Of a DNA stretch of 38,010 nucleotides, positions 7,814 through 15,388 are shown one piece after another. The DNA comes from Spirochaetia bacterium (GTDB lineage: Bacteria > Spirochaetota > Spirochaetia > Treponematales > Breznakiellaceae). The notes beneath the pieces are model-generated. The model did not search any database, had not been told where the DNA came from, and saw only the letters and a program-made list of their open reading frames with translations. The stretch lies in assembly GCA_026002265.1 (NCBI GenBank), contig BOBG01000006.1, positions 1 through 38,010 of the forward strand, written 5' to 3'. How positions within the stretch are numbered: position 1 is the first letter of the stretch; each line of letters starts with the position of its first letter. The position numbers were made by a program, and so were the translations under genes.

Positions 7814-7985
7814 GCCTAACGTTCCGGTTGTTTATGACGGTTTTGCGGTTTGCGATAAAGGAAACCGCAGGTTTCCAGCAACCGCAAAAACGTGCCGGAG
7901 AAAAAACGCACAAAGGGCGCAGCCTTTGTGCGTTTTTTCTCCGGCCAAGCCGCTACTGCGGCGCAGCGTATAGCGTATGTTATGC
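7814..7985 (-). repeat. attC8 integron recombination site
   Basis: Core boxes GCCTAAC (7814-7820) and GTTATGC (7979-7985). Inner arms GCCGGAGAAAAAACGC and GCGTTTTTTCTCCGGC pair perfectly. The left L region (GTTCCGGTTGTTTATG) does not pair with the right CGTATAGC: chimeric L boxes. Confidence 0.9.
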
Positions 7986-8008
7986 GATGTTCCCCCCAGC
8001 TACGAAGC

Positions 8009-8028
8009 GGCGAACACGGATGTTCGCC
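8009..8028. other. Hairpin with ACGGAT loop, 3' end of cassette 9
   Basis: Perfect 7-bp stem GGCGAAC / GTTCGCC around the six-base loop ACGGAT, preceded by GCTACGAAG. On the plus strand it is followed by GTGTTTTTT and could end antisense transcripts; for the minus-strand gene it lies just after the stop codon without a T run. Confidence 0.7.
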
Positions 8029-8035
8029 GTGTTTT

Positions 8036-8890
8036 TTATTTAACACTTTTAGTCTTCCTATCATTTAATAAACGCCAAACTTTTTTCAATATCCCTATTT
8101 TACCAAATAATATTAAATACAACAATAATAAAACTATTAAAGTCGGTATTCCATATATTATTAATCCGATTAAAATAGTGATGGTCGTTGAAACATAGCC
8201 GCCAAAACCATTAAAAAGGTTCTTGATTTTATCTCCAATACTTTCCGTATAATAAACATTATTATTTCGCGGACCATTTAGAACAAGCCGTATTGTAGGA
8301 AAATCAATAGAATTATTTAATTTTGTAAAATCTTTTCCCATTCTTTCTATTTCATTTTGCAGTTCCGCAATTTGCTTTTCTACCGTCATTATTTCTTCTA
8401 TGTTTATTGCTTTCCCAAGATATTCCTGGTATTTTTTCATTAATTCACGTTTTGTTTTGAGCCTACCTTCAAGATCATAATAATTAAGTGTTACATCTTC
8501 ACGGCTTTCGTTAAAATTTTTTATTTTGCCAATTGTTTTCAATTCTTCAAAACATTCCCTGTAAATATCAGCCGGGACTTTTATCGTATAATATAATACA
8601 TTATTATAAATTGATGTTTCTGTAGTGTAAGCATTATATTTACCCATTATTTCAGTTAATATAGCTTCACCTTTTTCTAAATCGGTCAAGTACAGGGTTA
8701 AGGATGCGGTTACGATAAATTTCCGTGAAATATCTGAATTATAGGTTTCAGCATCGGTTTCTCTGGCTCGCGGTACATTATCAGAAGAATCATAACTTGC
8801 AGATTCTGCACGTCCAGCGGCCGAGTCCGCTTTTTTGGCGCAAGCGGAAAAAAGCTGAATAACACACAATAATAACAATATTTTCTTCAT
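8036..8890 (-). CDS. DUF4349-like lipoprotein (cassette 9)
   Basis: A protein of about 284 residues. The N-terminus MKKILLLLCVIQLFSAC is a lipoprotein signal with cysteine at 17. A polar linker follows, then the DUF4349-type domain: SRKFIVTASLTLYLTDLEKG, YYTIKVPADIYRECFEEL, a coiled-coil segment around INIEEIMTVEKQIAELQNEI, and a C-terminal transmembrane helix (TTITILIGLIIYGIPTLIVL) with a basic tail. The family is widespread and uncharacterised; the lipid anchor and the helix place it in the envelope. The start at 8890 gives a classic signal peptide; there is no ribosome binding site and the -10 ends 9 bases upstream. Confidence 0.83.
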   Translation of the reverse strand: MKKILLLLCVIQLFSACAKKADSAAGRAESASYDSSDNVPRARETDAETYNSDISRKFIVTASLTLYLTDLEKGEAILTEIMGKYNAYTTETSIYNNVLYYTIKVPADIYRECFEELKTIGKIKNFNESREDVTLNYYDLEGRLKTKRELMKKYQEYLGKAINIEEIMTVEKQIAELQNEIERMGKDFTKLNNSIDFPTIRLVLNGPRNNNVYYTESIGDKIKNLFNGFGGYVSTTITILIGLIIYGIPTLIVLLLLYLILFGKIGILKKVWRLLNDRKTKSVK

Positions 8891-8899
8891 AATGATTCC

Positions 8900-8928
8900 A
8901 TCATATAACATCATTTATAATATGTCAA
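8900..8928 (-). promoter_or_regulatory. Cassette 9 promoter, near-leaderless
   Basis: Minus-strand TTGACA, 17-base spacer, TATGAT. Nine bases separate the -10 from the ATG at 8890, leaving a leader of only two or three bases. Confidence 0.65.
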
Positions 8929-8936
8929 TAGCCTTT

Positions 8937-8956
8937 CGCCGCCACGGATGGCAGCG
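8937..8956. other. Hairpin with ACGGAT loop, 5' end of cassette 9
   Basis: CGCCGCC / GGCAGCG (six of seven pairs) around the loop ACGGAT, the same loop as the hairpin at the other end of this cassette. Confidence 0.6.
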
Positions 8957-8991
8957 TTTAACTAATTTTGAGTGTTTCTGGGGGGAATTTC

Positions 8992-9127
8992 GCATAACGT
9001 GAAAGGTTTGCGACGTTTTTGTTGCCCAAATAAGGGCTTTGCGTAGCAAAGACCAGGACAACAAAAATGTGGGTGGAGTGAGCCGTGGGAAGGAGCGTAG
9101 CGACTGACCTAGGCGAACGGAACCCGG
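8992..9127 (-). repeat. attC9, truncated site of the attC7 subfamily
   Basis: Left core box GCATAAC (8992-8998) followed by the attC7-type interior. Similarity to attC7 stops at AACCCGG (9121-9127); the right arm with the GCAAACC L box and the GTTAGGC core box is missing. The deletion also removed the 3' end of the cassette 10 gene. Confidence 0.82.
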
Positions 9128-9209
9128 CAGTTAAAAATAAAATTATTATAAGAAAAAATAATAACATTGAAACAATTGCCCTTATATTTACTTTTTGTGC
9201 TTTATTCAT
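9128..9209 (-). pseudogene. Truncated membrane-protein gene (cassette 10)
   Basis: A good ribosome binding site (GGAGG) and ATG start a frame encoding MNKAQKVNIRAIVSM and a hydrophobic segment (LLFFLIIILFLTAG), which then runs straight into the attC9 interior and continues as attC-derived nonsense. The natural 3' end was lost with the right arm of attC9. Original function unknown; one N-terminal transmembrane segment is all that is left. Confidence 0.7.
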
Positions 9210-9252
9210 GATTTATACCTCCATTTATAATTCATATTCTTTAAAAGAATAT

Positions 9253-9354
9253 TTATATCCTCAAATTTTCCGCTCTACTACTCTTAAAAGGATACACCTG
9301 ATCGCCTTTTCTTTGCATCACAAAACAGGTTAAACCTTCTATAAGGTATTCCAT
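9253..9354 (-). CDS. Possible 33-residue peptide (cassette 10)
   Basis: A short frame from ATG 9354 to TAA 9253-9255, downstream of the cassette 10 promoter and upstream of the truncated membrane-protein gene. It encodes MEYLIEGLTCFVMQRKG and then QVYPFKSSRAENLRI. The ribosome binding site is weak. It may be a real leader peptide or small protein, a fragment of an older gene, or chance; nothing recognised. Confidence 0.25.
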   Translation of the reverse strand: MEYLIEGLTCFVMQRKGDQVYPFKSSRAENLRI

Positions 9355-9371
9355 CCAATGCTTTTGAGAAT

Positions 9372-9400
9372 ATTATTATGGATTTCATTTATTTTGTCAA
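9372..9400 (-). promoter_or_regulatory. Cassette 10 promoter
   Basis: Minus-strand TTGACA, 17-base spacer, AATAAT. It would give a leader of about 155 bases to the truncated gene at 9209, which holds the small frame 9253-9354. Confidence 0.6.
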
Positions 9401-9443
9401 GTCCTTTTTTCCATAATTTCCAACAAATTTTAGGACAAATGGC

Positions 9444-9613
9444 ACATAACGTTCTGGTTATTTATGACGGTTTTATTTTGCGATAAAGGAAACCGCAGGT
9501 TTCCAGCAACCGCAAAAACGTGCCGGAGAAAAAACGCACAAAGGCAAAAGGCCGACTGCGTTTTTTCTCCGGCCAAGCCGCTACTGCGGCGCAGCGTATA
9601 GCGTATGTTATGC
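9444..9613 (-). repeat. attC10 integron recombination site
   Basis: Core boxes ACATAAC (9444-9450) and GTTATGC (9607-9613); inner arms of the GCCGGAG / CTCCGGC type. The left L region GTTCTGGTTATTTATG does not pair with the right CGTATAGC. Confidence 0.88.
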
Positions 9614-9640
9614 GCAGTTTTGCCCGTACCCCATTTATAT

Positions 9641-10048
9641 TTATTTAATGTTTTTATAAAATATTATTTCATACGGATCATCTAAATATTTTAATCCACC
9701 AATTTCTATATATCCTATTTTCCTATAAAAATGTTGTGCATTTTCATTTGATTGTGTCGATGTTAATACATTTTCATATCCATTCCATTTCATTTTTTCC
9801 TCCCAATATTTTACCAATTTTTTTCCATAACCTTTATTTTGATATTCTTCGAGTACAAATAATAAATTCATAAATGGAATATTATCCCAAAATAGGCTGT
9901 ATCTGAGCCAGCCAATAATTTTATTTTCTTCTTGAATAATATATATTTCTTTATTTTCAATTTTTATTTTTAATATTCCATTAGAAATATGTTTATCATG
10001 TTCTATTAGCCAACCAAAATCAGTAATTTCTGCATAACGTATTAGCAA
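9641..10048 (-). CDS. GNAT acetyltransferase (cassette 11)
   Basis: A 135-residue single-domain GNAT protein using acetyl-CoA. The pattern is IRYAEITDFGWLIEHD at the start, IIGWLRYSLFWDNIPFMNLL in strands 2-4, the acetyl-CoA loop in LEEYQNKGYGKKLVKYWEEK (QNKGYG) and STQSNENAQHFYRKIGYIEI at the end. Shorter members of this type are frequent integron cargo; the substrate is unknown. It follows the pyrophosphatase-like gene by one base, so both genes share a cassette and probably a transcript. Confidence 0.88.
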   Translation of the reverse strand: MLIRYAEITDFGWLIEHDKHISNGILKIKIENKEIYIIQEENKIIGWLRYSLFWDNIPFMNLLFVLEEYQNKGYGKKLVKYWEEKMKWNGYENVLTSTQSNENAQHFYRKIGYIEIGGLKYLDDPYEIIFYKNIK

Positions 10049-10049
10049 T

Positions 10050-10403
10050 TTAATTACCCCTCCCTATCATGATTGCTTTCATTGTTTCCCAATTATTCAT
10101 AAAATTATAAATTTCATTCTTTTCGTCTTCAGTACATCCAATTAATATTTTTATTTCAGAATTGTTTCTATATAGATCTATATTACACAAAATTGCATCT
10201 ATATTTTTCTTGATTTTTGTTCCAACAAAAACATCTATACCTGCACCGTCCATTGACTTTGTATTTTTAACATACCCATAATCAGTTGGATATATTTTAT
10301 CACAAAATTTAGGATGACTTGAGCTTCTAGGTCTATCAATTACTACTTCATTTTCGTTTAGTAATTTTTCCATATATTCCCAAAACATATTATCATATTC
10401 CAT
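10050..10403 (-). CDS. Short inorganic-pyrophosphatase-like protein (cassette 11)
   Basis: About 117 residues with the opening VVIDRPRSSSHPKFCDKIYP and DYGYVKNTKSMDGAGIDVFVG, the signature of a small soluble pyrophosphatase-like family often seen in mobile DNA. In classical pyrophosphatase this region holds the substrate- and metal-binding YP-x-DYGY and DGxxxD motifs, both visible. At two-thirds of normal length it lacks the later acidic loop, so catalytic activity is uncertain. The start is put at ATG 10403 (AAGGAG ten bases upstream); a GTG three bases earlier is an alternative. A -10-like TATAAT lies at 10427-10432 without a good -35. Confidence 0.78.
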   Translation of the reverse strand: MEYDNMFWEYMEKLLNENEVVIDRPRSSSHPKFCDKIYPTDYGYVKNTKSMDGAGIDVFVGTKIKKNIDAILCNIDLYRNNSEIKILIGCTEDEKNEIYNFMNNWETMKAIMIGRGN

Positions 10404-10489
10404 CACAATCAATCTCCTTTAATAATATTATATACAATTTTCCAATGATTTTTTTATTTTTATTTTCCAACCAGTTTAGGCGGCATTGC

Positions 10490-10658
10490 ATATAACGTGA
10501 AAGCTATACGACGTTTTTGCGGTTGCGATAAAGGAAACCGCAGGTTTCCAGCAACCGCAAAAATGTGCCGGAGAAAAAACGCACAAAGGCCAAAGGCCGA
10601 CTGCGTTTTTTCGTAGGTCAAGCCGCTACTGCGGCGCAGCGCAAACCGTTTGTTATGT
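10490..10658 (-). repeat. attC11 integron recombination site
   Basis: Core boxes ATATAAC (10490-10496) and GTTATGT (10652-10658). Left L box GCTATACG against right GCAAACCGTTTG, and left inner arm GCCGGAG against right CGTAGG: a chimera at both levels, like attC1 on its right side. Confidence 0.88.
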
Positions 10659-10680
10659 GCAGTTTTGCCTGCTACGAAGA

Positions 10681-10700
10681 GCCGCGCACGGACGCGCGGC
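10681..10700. other. Hairpin with ACGGAC loop, 3' end of cassette 12
   Basis: Perfect 7-bp stem GCCGCGC / GCGCGGC around the loop ACGGAC, preceded by GCTACGAAG. Same design as the hairpin at 8009-8028 with a different stem sequence, so the stem has co-varied. Confidence 0.7.
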
Positions 10701-10731
10701 GTGCCTATATTCTATTTTATTTACATAATTT

Positions 10732-11208
10732 TTATATTCCTAAATGAAGTATATATCCATTCTTTTCTATTGCCCTATGCGTTAATAATTTAAATTTTTC
10801 CAATTGTTTTATTAGCTTTTCCTTTTTACATTTTATTTTATTATAATATCCATTACCATCTACGCTGGGATTGAAACTTCCGGTTAAAATTATTTTTTCT
10901 GGGGCATTATCAAACAATTTTACTAATAATTCCAAAATTTCTTCCAATTTTATGAGATTTTTATCTTTTATGATAGTTACCCCCCAATAACAAAATCCCT
11001 TTGTATTCTCTTTACGTGAAGGATTATACATATTTATCCACATAAAAAAATCATAATACCAATGTATTATATCATCGTGTATTTCAAGATATTTAGATTC
11101 TTGAATTTCTATATCGTTTATTGCCAAAGGCCGATATGAAACATTTTCCCATTCAGTATCTATTAATGCGATGTTGTCTCTGCATATTATTTCATGTTCT
11201 AAACTCAT
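10732..11208 (-). CDS. Hypothetical protein (cassette 12)
   Basis: A 158-residue soluble protein with no family recognised. It is rich in Trp and Tyr near the middle (HWYYDFFMWINMYNPSRKEN) and has a Lys-rich helix near the C-terminus (NKIKCKKEKLIKQLEKFKLL). The phrase KIILTGSFNPSVDG suggests a strand-turn element. The start has a clear GGAG at five bases, and a strong promoter lies at 11241-11269. The cassette is bordered by ACGGAY-loop hairpins at both ends. Confidence 0.7.
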   Translation of the reverse strand: MSLEHEIICRDNIALIDTEWENVSYRPLAINDIEIQESKYLEIHDDIIHWYYDFFMWINMYNPSRKENTKGFCYWGVTIIKDKNLIKLEEILELLVKLFDNAPEKIILTGSFNPSVDGNGYYNKIKCKKEKLIKQLEKFKLLTHRAIEKNGYILHLGI

Positions 11209-11240
11209 AAAATCTCCTACTAAGATTTAGACTTTATAAT

Positions 11241-11269
11241 ATTATAACTTAATAATTTATTTTATGCAA
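11241..11269 (-). promoter_or_regulatory. Cassette 12 promoter
   Basis: Minus-strand TTGCAT, 17-base spacer, TATAAT. Confidence 0.75.
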
Positions 11270-11292
11270 TATATTTTATAATAATTTCTTTG

Positions 11293-11312
11293 CGCCGCCA
11301 CGGATGGCGACG
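11293..11312. other. Hairpin with ACGGAT loop, 5' end of cassette 12
   Basis: CGCCGCC / GGCGACG (six of seven pairs) around the loop ACGGAT, nearly the same as the one at 8937-8956 in the same position of cassette 9. Confidence 0.6.
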
Positions 11313-11346
11313 TTCCAATTATTACCAAATTTTTAGGCAAAATTGC

Positions 11347-11515
11347 ACCTAACGTGAAAGCTATACGACGTTTTTGCAGTTGCGATAAAGGAAACCGCAG
11401 GTTTCCAGCAACCGCAAAAACGTGCCGGAGAAAAAACGCACAAAGGCAAAAGGCCGACTGCGTTTTTTCTCCGGCCGAGCCGCTACTGCGACGCAGCGTA
11501 TAGCGTATGTTATGT
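11347..11515 (-). repeat. attC12 integron recombination site
   Basis: Core boxes ACCTAAC (11347-11353) and GTTATGT (11509-11515); standard GCTATACG / CGTATAGC L boxes and GCCGGAG / CTCCGGC arms, all paired. Confidence 0.9.
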
Positions 11516-11532
11516 GCAGTGCCCGTACTTTA

Positions 11533-11916
11533 TCATATTTCTTTAAATTCTCTTGGTAATAATATATTTTTTTCTTTAGGATAATGTTTTTTATTTCCGG
11601 TAATTATATAATTTGCATCACTATTTCTAAAGACATCATAAAATATTTTATCATCTTCATCAATAAATTGTATATCTTGATATTCTGCTACTATATATTC
11701 ACCATAAATTTTTATAAATTCCAGGAAATCATTAACTAATTCCTTGTTGAAATTGAATTTCGATCTGGTTAAAACATCCGTATATTCTGATAATATCTTA
11801 TTGTCGTAACAAAGGATAATTTTTTCTGATAATACCAGTGATAATATCTCCCCAGGTATTCCTTTTGGATTTAAAAAGGCCGAAACAATGACATTTGTGT
11901 CTAAAACAACTTTCAT
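11533..11916 (-). CDS. PIN-domain toxin (cassette 13)
   Basis: A 127-residue PIN-domain ribonuclease of the type paired with an antitoxin. The N-terminus KVVLDTNVIVSAFLNPKGIP carries the first catalytic Asp. Glu in LSEYTDVLTRSKF (about residue 45) is the second acidic residue. DEDDKIFYDVFRNSDANYIIT near residues 84-104 gives the remaining acidic residues that hold the metal ions, and KHYPKEKNILLPREF is the usual ending. Its start overlaps the antitoxin stop (11913-11916, ATGA), indicating translational coupling. The expected RNA target is unknown. Confidence 0.9.
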   Translation of the reverse strand: MKVVLDTNVIVSAFLNPKGIPGEILSLVLSEKIILCYDNKILSEYTDVLTRSKFNFNKELVNDFLEFIKIYGEYIVAEYQDIQFIDEDDKIFYDVFRNSDANYIITGNKKHYPKEKNILLPREFKEI

Positions 11917-12200
11917 TTTTTAGATTCGTTCCTAATTCTTTTAATTTCTTCATCTATCTCGTCCATCGTTATTTTGTCCATACCTTTTGCTATGGACTCT
12001 TGTTGAATTAATTTTACCGCGTTTATTGCCTTTGCCTTCCTTATTGAAGAAAGGGTGTTTTCAAGTGTTTTATCACTTATAGGAGTCAATAAGGCAATCG
12101 GTTTCCCATTATTGGTGATTACCATTTCTTGTTCTTCCGGCAATGTTTGCCAAATATTAGCCGAAGATGTTCTAAAATCCCGTACGGTTACAAATTTCAT
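11913..12200 (-). CDS. Phd/YefM-type antitoxin (cassette 13)
   Basis: A 95-residue antitoxin with the Phd/YefM fold: FVTVRDFRTSSANIWQTLPE, then EMVITNNGKPIALLTPISDK, the conserved DNA-binding N-terminal domain, and a charged C-terminal tail (EIDEEIKRIRNESKK) that would wrap around the toxin. First gene of the pair. The operon is expected to be autorepressed at the promoter 12222-12250. AAGGGG lies upstream of the ATG. Confidence 0.88.
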   Translation of the reverse strand: MKFVTVRDFRTSSANIWQTLPEEQEMVITNNGKPIALLTPISDKTLENTLSSIRKAKAINAVKLIQQESIAKGMDKITMDEIDEEIKRIRNESKK

Positions 12201-12221
12201 ACATTAACCCCTTATTCTTAC

Positions 12222-12250
12222 ATAATACACCATTGTCCTACGTTTGTCAA
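12222..12250 (-). promoter_or_regulatory. Cassette 13 promoter
   Basis: Minus-strand TTGACA, 17-base spacer, TATTAT. Confidence 0.75.
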
Positions 12251-12289
12251 TTGTTTTTTGATTTTTTTTTACGAATTTTAGGGCATTTC

Positions 12290-12459
12290 GCCTAACGTTA
12301 AGCTGTATATGACGTTTTTGCAAGCCCGATAAAGGAACGCGAAGCGTTCCAGGGCTTGCAAAAATGTGGCGGAGAAAAAGCGCACAAAGGCCGTAGGCCG
12401 ACTGCGATTTTTCTCCGCCCGAGGAGCGAAGCGACGAAGCATATACAGTCATGTTATGC
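12290..12459 (-). repeat. attC13 integron recombination site
   Basis: Core boxes GCCTAAC (12290-12296) and GTTATGC (12453-12459). A variant with its own paired L boxes (CTGTATATG / CATATACAG) and inner arms GGCGGAGAAAAAGCGC / GCGATTTTTCTCCGCC. Confidence 0.88.
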
Positions 12460-12510
12460 ACAGTTTTGCCGTACCCCATTATTTTTATTTTATTATATTT
12501 TTAACTCTTG

Positions 12511-13107
12511 TTATAAATACCGTCTTGTTTGTTTTTTATATTCTAGATATTTTTTTTTGAATTTTTCAGATAAACATTTTTCTTCTCTTAATATTTGCAA
12601 ATGTATTCCTATTACCGCCTCCATTGCAATTATTATAAATACTATAGTTGAATATATTAACATTATTCCTGTGAAATATAAATCCATAAATAAAAATATT
12701 GGATTTCGTGAATATTTAAATACACCGTTAGTTATTAATTCGTTCGAATTTTGTTCGTCTATTCCAATCCTCCATGCTTTTCCAAATGATAATAATGCCA
12801 GAAAAAATATTATTAAACCAATGTAACAAAATATTATACCGGCATATTTTATCCATAATATACTAAAAATATTGTTTGATAAAATATTTGGCAATTCAAT
12901 GTGAAAGGATGTCAATATTATGTAAATACTCCATAACACTAAAACTGGAAATAAAATATTCTCGAGTATTATTTCAATTGTTCTTTTTGTACTTGTTCCT
13001 ATAACCCATACTTTTACACCTTTTTTATACAATATTATTGTCCTTCCAATAAATAACGCATAAAAAACCACCAGGCTGATTATTACCAAAATGTCAATAA
13101 GGCTCAT
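12511..13107 (-). CDS. Isoprenylcysteine methyltransferase-like membrane protein (cassette 14)
   Basis: A 198-residue integral membrane protein with about five hydrophobic segments. The C-terminal half has the ICMT/PEMT-type pattern: FGKAWRIGIDEQNSNELITN, GVFKYSRNPIFLFM and, near the end, EEKCLSEKFKKKYLEYKKQT. This pattern (GxxxxxRNPxF and ExxxxxxFxxxYxxYxxxxxR) forms the SAM-binding site in bacterial relatives that methylate small molecules or lipids. The substrate is unknown. A GGAGG ribosome binding site and a strong promoter (13135-13163) precede it. Confidence 0.85.
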   Translation of the reverse strand: MSLIDILVIISLVVFYALFIGRTIILYKKGVKVWVIGTSTKRTIEIILENILFPVLVLWSIYIILTSFHIELPNILSNNIFSILWIKYAGIIFCYIGLIIFFLALLSFGKAWRIGIDEQNSNELITNGVFKYSRNPIFLFMDLYFTGIMLIYSTIVFIIIAMEAVIGIHLQILREEKCLSEKFKKKYLEYKKQTRRYL

Positions 13108-13134
13108 ACAATACCTCCTTACAATTTTAAAAAT

Positions 13135-13163
13135 ATTCTATCCATTATTTTTTATTTTGTCAA
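13135..13163 (-). promoter_or_regulatory. Cassette 14 promoter
   Basis: Minus-strand TTGACA, 17-base spacer, TAGAAT. Confidence 0.75.
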
Positions 13164-13208
13164 CCAGTTTTTATTCTATAATTTTAAACAAATTTTAGGC
13201 CAAATTGC

Positions 13209-13377
13209 GCATAACGTGAAAGCTATACGACGTTTTTTATGGTGCGATAAAGGAAACCGTAGGTTTCCAGCAACCGCAAAAATGTGCCGGAGAAAAAACG
13301 CACAAAGGCCAAAGGCCGACTGCGTTTTTTCGTAGACCAAGCTGCTACTGCGGCGCAGCGTATAGCGTACGTTATGT
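13209..13377 (-). repeat. attC14 integron recombination site
   Basis: Core boxes GCATAAC (13209-13215) and GTTATGT (13371-13377). Left inner arm GCCGGAG against right CGTAGACC, a mismatched pair as in attC2; part of the left arm reads TTTATGGTGCG instead of TTTGCGGTTGCG. Confidence 0.88.
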
Positions 13378-13431
13378 GCAGTACGGGCGTACCCCATTAT
13401 TTTTTATATTATAATATATTCCTTTTAATAA

Positions 13432-13833
13432 TTATCCACATATTGCGTCGATTGCAACATTATTATTATCAAAAATTGCTTTTACATATTCAAAACCAAC
13501 CTCTTCAGGTAAATCATAAATTAATTCAAAATGTTCGTCTTTATAATAATATATTCCACTAAGTTCTATTTCATTTAAATCATCTTCAGCTGCCTCTAAA
13601 TTTTCCAAAAATATTTTTCTGGCTGATTTATCCAGTTCAATTATATCTTCTATAATTTTATATATATATTCAACACATTTTTTTAATTCATTTATTGTTT
13701 CAACATAGACTATTATTGATATTTTATAATTATCAAATCTATATTTATCAATACTATAATAAGTATCATAGGTGAATTTATTAAATTCAAAAGAACCTAA
13801 TTTTTTGCCTTCATATACAGTATTCCTAGCCAT
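13432..13833 (-). CDS. Hypothetical acidic protein, possibly DUF2004-like (cassette 15)
   Basis: A 133-residue acidic soluble protein. It contains ISIIVYVETINELKKCVEYI followed by a long helix (IEDIIELDKSARKIFLENLE) and a C-terminal part FELIYDLPEEVGFEYVKAIF. The layout recalls the DUF2004 family of small acidic proteins, but the match is from memory and weak. AAAGGAG precedes the ATG; the promoter is at 13863-13889. Confidence 0.6.
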   Translation of the reverse strand: MARNTVYEGKKLGSFEFNKFTYDTYYSIDKYRFDNYKISIIVYVETINELKKCVEYIYKIIEDIIELDKSARKIFLENLEAAEDDLNEIELSGIYYYKDEHFELIYDLPEEVGFEYVKAIFDNNNVAIDAICG

Positions 13834-13862
13834 TTTTGGACTCCTTTAATAGTTTAACTCAT

Positions 13863-13889
13863 ATTATACCATATTTTTTCTTTTGTTAA
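13863..13889 (-). promoter_or_regulatory. Cassette 15 promoter
   Basis: Minus-strand TTAACA, 15-base spacer, perfect TATAAT. The spacer is short. Confidence 0.5.
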
Positions 13890-13950
13890 GCCCATTTTTC
13901 AATATTTTTCTATACATTTTATAATTTCAACTAATTTTAGCCCATATTGC

Positions 13951-14119
13951 ACCTAACGTGAAAGCTATACGACGTTTGGGGCAGGTAATAGGGCAATGCG
14001 AAGCATTGACCCCTGCCCCAAATGTGCCGGAACAAAATCCCACAAAGGGCGCAGCCCGACTGGGGTTTTGTGGAGGCCGAGCCGCCTACTGGCGGCGAAG
14101 CGTATAGCGTGTGTTATGT
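13951..14119 (-). repeat. attC15 integron recombination site
   Basis: Core boxes ACCTAAC (13951-13957) and GTTATGT (14113-14119). The arm next to the L box is GTTTGGGGCAGG on the left with CCTGCCCCAAATG opposite, unlike the TTGCGGTTGCG of other sites but again complementary; the outer loop arms are of the CCCAC / TGGGG type. Confidence 0.88.
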
Positions 14120-14136
14120 GCAGTACTGCCCGTACT

Positions 14137-15129
14137 TTATATTATCTTTATTATATTCCTTCTCATCTCCCATACATTATTATCCATGTTACTTATGATA
14201 GTTATGTTTTGACTTTTGTTTCTATTATAACTTGATATAAAACTTACTCCAGGATCGCGTCCTTGAAACCATGGTTCAAACGTTCCTTCTTCCGTCTTTT
14301 CAAGCCATATTCCATATCCATAATTATCATCGCCAGAATTACTTTGAACAGAAAACATTTGTTCTACAGTGTTTTTTGATAAAATATTTCCATCCAATAA
14401 ATTTCTCCAGAAATTTTCCACATCTACAATTGTAGTAAAGCATCCTCCGGCACCAGTTCCTTTTGCATCTACACTATAAATATTTGTATAATATTCTTTT
14501 TTCTTTTCGTCATAAATATATGAATTTGCACATTTCGCTGGCAAGCGATCAAGTTCGTAATATCCGGTATTTATCATTCCGCAGAGTTTAAAAACACTTT
14601 TTCTTAAATATTCATCAAATAATAATCCCGTGGTTTTTTCAATTATTAAATCCAGTACAACAAAACCAGTATTATTGTATTGAAATTTTTCTCCTGCCGG
14701 ATACATCATTGGTTTATTGATAAACAATGGCAATAAATCCATTGACTTTCTGATTTTATAATTTGGAAAATCAATCCATAATTCAGCATATTCGTTCATT
14801 ATACTTTCATCAAAATAATCCGGTATACCTGAAGTGTGATTTAACAATTGTCTTATGGTAATATTTTTATCTATTGCATTGAGGTCAAAATCCAATATTT
14901 TTCCGATGGTATCGCTTAAATTTAACTGGCCATTTTCAATTAACTTTAAAACACCGACAGCAACAAATACTTTTCCGGCAGAAGCTGTTGCAAATTTTGT
15001 ATCTAATTCATTGGGTATTTTATTGACAATATCAGAATATCCATAAGGTTTTTTGATAATTACCTGATTATTTTTTTTAACAGAAATAACTCCATTAAAA
15101 TTTTTATCTATTATTGTTTCAATATTCAT
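14137..15129 (-). CDS. Beta-lactamase-fold serine hydrolase (cassette 16)
   Basis: A 330-residue protein of the class C beta-lactamase/D-alanyl-D-alanine carboxypeptidase superfamily. The catalytic SxxK is in KFATASAGKVFVAVG (SAGK, near residue 50), the YxN motif in EKFQYNNTGFVVLD (YNN, near 150), and the typical HTSGIPDYFDE lies between. No signal peptide is visible, so it is probably cytoplasmic, which argues against an antibiotic-resistance role and for an esterase or peptidase role. A ribosome binding site (AGGGG) precedes the ATG. It is one of the largest genes in the array. Confidence 0.88.
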   Translation of the reverse strand: MNIETIIDKNFNGVISVKKNNQVIIKKPYGYSDIVNKIPNELDTKFATASAGKVFVAVGVLKLIENGQLNLSDTIGKILDFDLNAIDKNITIRQLLNHTSGIPDYFDESIMNEYAELWIDFPNYKIRKSMDLLPLFINKPMMYPAGEKFQYNNTGFVVLDLIIEKTTGLLFDEYLRKSVFKLCGMINTGYYELDRLPAKCANSYIYDEKKKEYYTNIYSVDAKGTGAGGCFTTIVDVENFWRNLLDGNILSKNTVEQMFSVQSNSGDDNYGYGIWLEKTEEGTFEPWFQGRDPGVSFISSYNRNKSQNITIISNMDNNVWEMRRNIIKII

Positions 15130-15145
15130 ATTTTATCCCCTATTT

Positions 15146-15174
15146 TTTATATTTTATTCTTATAATTTTGTCAA
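15146..15174 (-). promoter_or_regulatory. Cassette 16 promoter
   Basis: Minus-strand TTGACA, 17-base spacer, TATAAA. Confidence 0.75.
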
Positions 15175-15194
15175 CCATGTTAGGGCAGTATTGC

Positions 15195-15365
15195 ACATAA
15201 CGTGAAAGCTATACGACGGTTTTGCGGTTGCGATAAGGGAAACCGCAGGTTTCCAGCAACTGCAAAAATGTGCCGGAGAAAAAACGCACAAAGGCCAAAG
15301 GCCGGCTGGGGTTTTGTTCCGGCCGAGCCGCCTACTGGCGGCGAAGCGTATACACTTTGTTATGC
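15195..15365 (-). repeat. attC16 integron recombination site
   Basis: Core boxes ACATAAC (15195-15201) and GTTATGC (15359-15365). The left inner arm is of the AAAAAACGCAC type while the right is GGGGTTTTGTTCCGG, the type found in attC15: a clear chimera. Confidence 0.88.
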
Positions 15366-15388
15366 GCAGTTGGGGCGTACTTTAATTA

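Noticed and set aside
8009..8028. Intrinsic terminator of the DUF4349 gene
   Set aside because: The T run follows the hairpin only on the plus strand, opposite to the gene; three related hairpins have no T run.
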